Shown here in pieces: positions 39,073-39,142 of a DNA stretch of 39,142 nt. The stretch lies in IMG/VR virus record IMGVR_UViG_3300036806_000215, positions 1 through 39,142 of that record. One strand, written 5' to 3'. The stretch comes from a virus. How positions within the stretch are numbered: position 1 is the first letter of the stretch; each line of letters starts with the position of its first letter. The position numbers and the translations under genes were made by a program. The notes under the pieces were generated by a model. The model had not been told where the DNA came from. It saw only the letters and a program-made list of their open reading frames with translations, and made no database searches.

Positions 39073-39142
39073 TTTCTCCTCAATAACTTAGCCTCTTGAT
39101 GTCCTGAAATTCCGGATCTGGTGTCCAAGCCGCGCATTCTTT
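39073..39142. other. Host flank right of attR
   Basis: Seventy bases of host sequence beyond the prophage. No gene can be recognised. Confidence 0.6.

Overview
The window is one essentially complete temperate phage genome (prophage, about 39 kb) integrated in a tRNA-Leu(CAG) gene. The tRNA (35..121) is intact at the left end. A 24-bp copy of its 3' end plus the next bases recurs at the right end (104..127 and 39049..39072), giving attL and attR, and a tyrosine integrase reads inward from the tRNA. Only about 34 bp (left) and 70 bp (right) of host DNA are visible. The host therefore cannot be fixed from flanks; several small accessory proteins look to me like families common in soil Acidobacteriota, which is an impression, not a search result.

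Layout. Left end (0.2-3.7 kb): integrase, a small SAM/core-binding-like protein and short accessory genes. Late module (26.8 down to 3.7 kb, almost all on the minus strand), in transcription order: two-domain glycosyltransferase, small protein, small terminase, a 38-aa basic protein, large terminase, portal, small protein, scaffold, N4-gp56-type major capsid protein, three small proteins, tail tubular protein A-like adaptor, tail tubular protein B-like nozzle, a FN3/carbohydrate-binding/Hint-domain tail protein, a GNAT-fold protein, four probable internal/ejection proteins, two small proteins (one a membrane coiled-coil protein) and a repeat-rich tail fibre. This is the gene order of a T7/podovirus-like virion on a temperate chassis. 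A secreted-protein moron with its own promoter sits on the opposite strand at 6.7-7.0 kb.

Between the late operon and the early region lies a 0.8-kb non-coding interval made mainly of two identical 315-bp tandem copies, each able to form several hairpins (26.9-27.6 kb). The early/regulatory arm (27.6-38.8 kb) holds a replication pair (winged-helix initiator-like protein and DnaC-like ATPase) preceded by a striking inverted-repeat leader, a chain of tiny overlapping genes, membrane coiled-coil proteins, a GIY-YIG nuclease, a sigma-region-4-like regulator, a SEC-C protein, several small zinc-binding proteins and a set of unrecognised genes. One of the latter is driven by a promoter whose -10 box sits exactly in the centre of a perfect operator-like inverted repeat.

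Not found: a recognisable endolysin, holin/spanin set, or CI/Cro-type repressor. Lysis and lysogeny control must be carried by unrecognised genes here. The best candidates for new biology are the 315-bp repeat element, the replication-leader inverted repeats, the palindromic -10 operator, the Hint-tailed tail protein, the scaffold with the same motif at both ends, and the shared leader motif before three late gene blocks.
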